A stretch of 64,000 nucleotides of DNA. Source: Polymorphum gilvum SL003B-26A1. Its GTDB lineage: Bacteria > Pseudomonadota > Alphaproteobacteria > Rhizobiales > Stappiaceae. Under the pieces are notes generated by a model. It was not told where the DNA came from. It did not search any database and worked only from the letters and a program-made list of their open reading frames with translations. The DNA is taken from assembly GCF_000192745.1 (NCBI RefSeq), contig NC_015259.1, positions 821,001-885,000 on the forward strand, read 5' to 3'. Every line of letters begins with the position of its first letter. Position 1 is the first letter of the stretch. This document shows positions 61,425-64,000 of the stretch, piece after piece. The translations under genes and the position numbers were made by a program.

Positions 61425-63005
61425 ATGTTCGAAACGCTTCTGCCGATGCTCGACCTGCTCATGTTCGCGGCCGCCTGCATCTGCCTGATGGCCGGTTTCC
61501 CGGTCGCCTTCACGCTCGCCGGCGTCGCCCTCGTCTTCGCCCTGCTCGGCCAGCTGGCCGGCGCGTCGCTGTCGCTGGGCGCGATCCCTCTGCGCATCTT
61601 CGGCATCATGACCAACGAGACGCTGATTGCCGTGCCGTTGTTCATCTTCATGGGCATCATGCTCGAGCGGTCCAGGGTCGCCGAGGATCTGCTCGAGGCC
61701 ATGGGCACCCTGTTCGGGCGCTTTCCCGGTGGCCTCGGCCTGTCGGTGTCGATCGTCGGCGCGCTGCTCGCCGCGTCGACCGGCATCGTCGGCGCCACGG
61801 TGGTGACCATGGGGCTGCTGTCGCTACCGACCATGCTGCGCAACGGCTACAACCCGCGCCTTGCGACCGGCTCGATCGCCGCCGCCGGTACCCTCGGCCA
61901 GATCATCCCGCCCTCGATCGTGCTGGTGTTCCTCGCCGACCAGCTCTCGACGGCCTATCAGACCGCGCAGCGCGAGCTCGGCAACTGGTCGCCGGATCCG
62001 TTCTCCGTCGGCGATCTGTTCGCCGCCGCCTTGCTGCCGGGACTGGGCCTGGTCGGGCTCTACATCGTCTACCAGACCGCCGTCGCGATCCGCAGGCCGC
62101 ATGACGCGCCGCCGTTGGCATCGTCGTCCGAGGCTCTGGACTGGACGCGCATCGCCAAGGTTCTGGTACCGCCACTGACGCTGATCGTCGCCGTGCTGGG
62201 ATCGATCCTCGGCGGCGTCGCGACGCCGACCGAAGCCGCCGCCGTCGGCGCCGTCGGCTCCGTGCTGCTCGCCGGCCAGCGGGCCGATCCGGCTCGGCCG
62301 GCGCCGATCTGGGTTGCAGCCCTGGCCTTGGTCGCGGCCTTCGTGCTGTCGGCTGTCGTCGACCTGCGCGTCGCCCGGACGGAAATCGCGCCGCTCGAAC
62401 AGATCGGCATCGCCGCTGCCAGCGTCCTGTGCGCGGCGGTCGCCTGGGGTGTACTCGTCTCGCTCCACCGCATCCTGCGCGACAAGGTCCTCGTCTCGGC
62501 GCTGCGCTCGTCGACCGAGATCACGGCGATGGTGTTCACGATCATGATCGGTGCGACCTTCTTCTCGCTGGTGTTCCGCGACCTCGGCGGCGACGAACTG
62601 GTGCATCGCGCTCTTGCGGACCTACCCGGCGGCGCGCTCGGCGCCATGGTCGCCGTGATGCTGGTGATGTTCGTGCTCGGCTTCTTCCTCGATTTCCTCG
62701 AGATCGTCTTCGTCGTCGTGCCGCTGGTCGCCCCGATCCTGCTCAAGCTGCCGATGCCCGACGGCAGCGCCATGAGCCCGGCCTGGCTCGGCGTCATGAT
62801 GGCGATCAACCTGCAGACCTCGTTCCTGACCCCGCCGTTCGGCTTCGCGCTGTTCTATCTGCGCGGCGTCGCGCCGGCTGCGGTACGCAGTTCGGACATC
62901 TATCGCGGCATCATCCCCTTCGTGCTCCTCCAACTGCTGATGCTGGCGATCCTGTGGGTCTTTCCGGGCATGGCAACCTGGTTGCCGAAGACGATCTACG
63001 GCTGA
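61425..63005 (+). CDS. TRAP transporter large permease (DctM family), second system
   Basis: 526 aa. Membrane domain landmarks: LIAVPLFIFMGIMLERSRVAEDLLEAMG, SIAAAGTLGQIIPPSIVLVFLADQ, GGVATPTEAAAVGAVGS and the C-terminal SFLTPPFGFALFYLRGVAPAAVRSSDIY. Strongly alike to the membrane part of the first system's DctM, indicating gene duplication, but without the long C-terminal extension. Paired with the 60888-61421 product. Confidence 0.91.
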   Translation: MFETLLPMLDLLMFAAACICLMAGFPVAFTLAGVALVFALLGQLAGASLSLGAIPLRIFGIMTNETLIAVPLFIFMGIMLERSRVAEDLLEAMGTLFGRFPGGLGLSVSIVGALLAASTGIVGATVVTMGLLSLPTMLRNGYNPRLATGSIAAAGTLGQIIPPSIVLVFLADQLSTAYQTAQRELGNWSPDPFSVGDLFAAALLPGLGLVGLYIVYQTAVAIRRPHDAPPLASSSEALDWTRIAKVLVPPLTLIVAVLGSILGGVATPTEAAAVGAVGSVLLAGQRADPARPAPIWVAALALVAAFVLSAVVDLRVARTEIAPLEQIGIAAASVLCAAVAWGVLVSLHRILRDKVLVSALRSSTEITAMVFTIMIGATFFSLVFRDLGGDELVHRALADLPGGALGAMVAVMLVMFVLGFFLDFLEIVFVVVPLVAPILLKLPMPDGSAMSPAWLGVMMAINLQTSFLTPPFGFALFYLRGVAPAAVRSSDIYRGIIPFVLLQLLMLAILWVFPGMATWLPKTIYG

Positions 63006-63219
63006 AAGGGCTTGACGAGGGCGCCGAAGGGTGCGGATGGCCTTGACTTGGCCGGGCCGAGGCGCTGGCCGCTGCGCGGCGCGTTGAAACAGTTTTGTCC
63101 CGTCGGGATCCGCCAGTCTGCTGCCCGCACTTGATCCGGCCCCGCCTCGCCGTCTTAACTGGTCTCCTGCGCTGACTCGGAAGGAGGATGGTCCGGGCCA
63201 GGCGCGAGGGAGGCCCTGC

Positions 63220-64000
63220 ATGACGCGCAATTCGGTTCATCTGGATGATAAGTACGATCTTTCCAGGGAGCGGATCTATGTCTCCGGAACCCAGGCGCTG
63301 ATCCGTCTCACCCTGATGCAGAAGGCCCGCGACCGGGCGGCGGGCCACAACACCGCAGGCTATGTCACCGGCTATCGCGGCTCGCCCCTAGGCGCGCTCG
63401 ACCAGCAGTTCCAGCGCGCCGCCGGGGTGCTCGCGCCGGCCGACGTGCTGTTCCAGACCGCCATCAACGAGGATCTCGCTGCGACCGCGCTGTGGGGCAC
63501 CCAGCAGGCCCAGATGCGTGGCGAGGGACGCTTCGACGGCGTGTTCGGCATCTGGTACGGCAAGGGGCCGGGCGTCGACCGTTCCGGCGATGCGTTCCGG
63601 CACGCCAATCTCGCCGGGACCGCGCCGCTTGGCGGCGTGCTGGCGCTGATGGGCGACGACCATACCTGCGAGAGTTCGACCACCGCGCACCAGTCGGAAT
63701 TCGCGCTGGTCGACGCGATGATGCCGATCCTCAATCCGGCAGGCGTGCAGGAGATCCTCGACTACGGCCTGTTCGGCTGGGCGCTGTCGCGCTATGCCGG
63801 CATCTGGACCGGTCTGAAATGCGTCAAGGACACGGTCGAATCGACCGCCTCGATCGACGGCCGACCCGACCGCATGAGCTTCGTGACCCCGGACTTCGAC
63901 CTGCCGGCCGGTGGCCTGTCGATCCGTCCCAACGATCATCCGGTGGTCCAGGAAGCGCGCCTGCACGAGTTCAAGTTGCCGGCCGCCCGCGCCTTCCTGG
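63220..64000 (+). CDS. Indolepyruvate ferredoxin oxidoreductase family protein, N-terminal part
   Basis: Start of a large cytoplasmic thiamine-diphosphate enzyme that oxidatively decarboxylates arylpyruvates to acyl-CoA; full-length fused proteins are about 1150-1200 aa. The visible 260 residues match the N-terminal pyruvate-ferredoxin-type domain: YVSGTQALIRLTLMQKARDR, AGYVTGYRGSPLGALDQQ, TAINEDLAATALWGTQQA, then IWYGKGPGVDRSGDAFRHAN and DDHTCESSTTAHQSE. GGGAGG six bases upstream supports ATG 63220. The rest is beyond the window. Upstream is a 214-base gap in which I see no clear gene. Confidence 0.9.
   Translation, partial: MTRNSVHLDDKYDLSRERIYVSGTQALIRLTLMQKARDRAAGHNTAGYVTGYRGSPLGALDQQFQRAAGVLAPADVLFQTAINEDLAATALWGTQQAQMRGEGRFDGVFGIWYGKGPGVDRSGDAFRHANLAGTAPLGGVLALMGDDHTCESSTTAHQSEFALVDAMMPILNPAGVQEILDYGLFGWALSRYAGIWTGLKCVKDTVESTASIDGRPDRMSFVTPDFDLPAGGLSIRPNDHPVVQEARLHEFKLPAARAFL

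Overview
The window is strongly GC-rich and densely coded, with no tRNA, rRNA or CRISPR array that I can see. Gene content points to an alphaproteobacterium, most likely Hyphomicrobiales. The evidence is several TRAP and ABC solute-uptake systems, a quinone-type membrane adenylate cyclase, an NMT1/THI5-type ABC operon with a textbook sigma-54 promoter, a fused FKBP-rhodanese protein and IS5/IS481-family insertions. Genus cannot be fixed from sequence alone. The overall character is a free-living or plant/soil-associated scavenger of organic nitrogen, peptides and organic acids.

Layout. 1-4943 (minus): dipeptide/oligopeptide ABC operon (binding protein, two permeases, a double ATPase cut by the window edge). 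5169-6866 (minus): redox-type adenylate cyclase with cytochrome-b-like anchor and [2Fe-2S] domain, divergent from an FAD-linked oxidoreductase (7000-8349). 8483-13088: an unrecognised 769-residue protein, an ArsC-like reductase, a DUF882/M15 lipoprotein, FKBP-rhodanese and PilZ proteins. 13189-20716: 2-hydroxyacid dehydrogenase, an orphan TRAP QM pair, a creatininase-family protein, an MFS carrier, a secreted protein with a possible clan-CD His/Cys dyad, and 8-oxoguanine deaminase. 20918-23515: a nucleotidyltransferase-fold gene with two matched palindromic operators in its promoter, then a GT39-like glycosyltransferase.

23618-31831: RidA, then a sigma-54-driven operon (NMT1-type binding protein, ATPase, permease, cytosine-deaminase-like amidohydrolase, FAD oxidoreductase), two flavodoxin-fold reductases and a MarR regulator. 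I read this as a nitrogen-regulated uptake and breakdown pathway for a heterocyclic nitrogen compound. 32259-41875: chemoreceptor, an O6-alkylguanine methyltransferase gene broken by an IS5-family element, a DMT exporter, an L,D-transpeptidase, an OmpA-like lipoprotein, a LacI regulator with a DASS carboxylate transporter, and an aminotransferase. 42169-51056: COG0523 metal chaperone with WD40 partner, gamma-glutamyltransferase, an FkbM methyltransferase gene broken by an IS481-family element, a LysR regulator, and a DUF1007-NicO nickel/cobalt transporter.

51066-53512 (minus): a cobalt-type nitrile hydratase operon led by a gamma-glutamyl hydrolase. 53625-63005: a Cache histidine kinase/NarL response regulator pair divergent from a TRAP operon with an enlarged small subunit and a 887-residue large subunit, followed by a terminator-like hairpin and a second TRAP QM pair. 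63220-end: the start of an indolepyruvate ferredoxin oxidoreductase.

Two general patterns stand out. Three of the binding-protein genes are each followed by a strong intercistronic hairpin, and both insertion elements can be removed on paper to restore the interrupted reading frame exactly.
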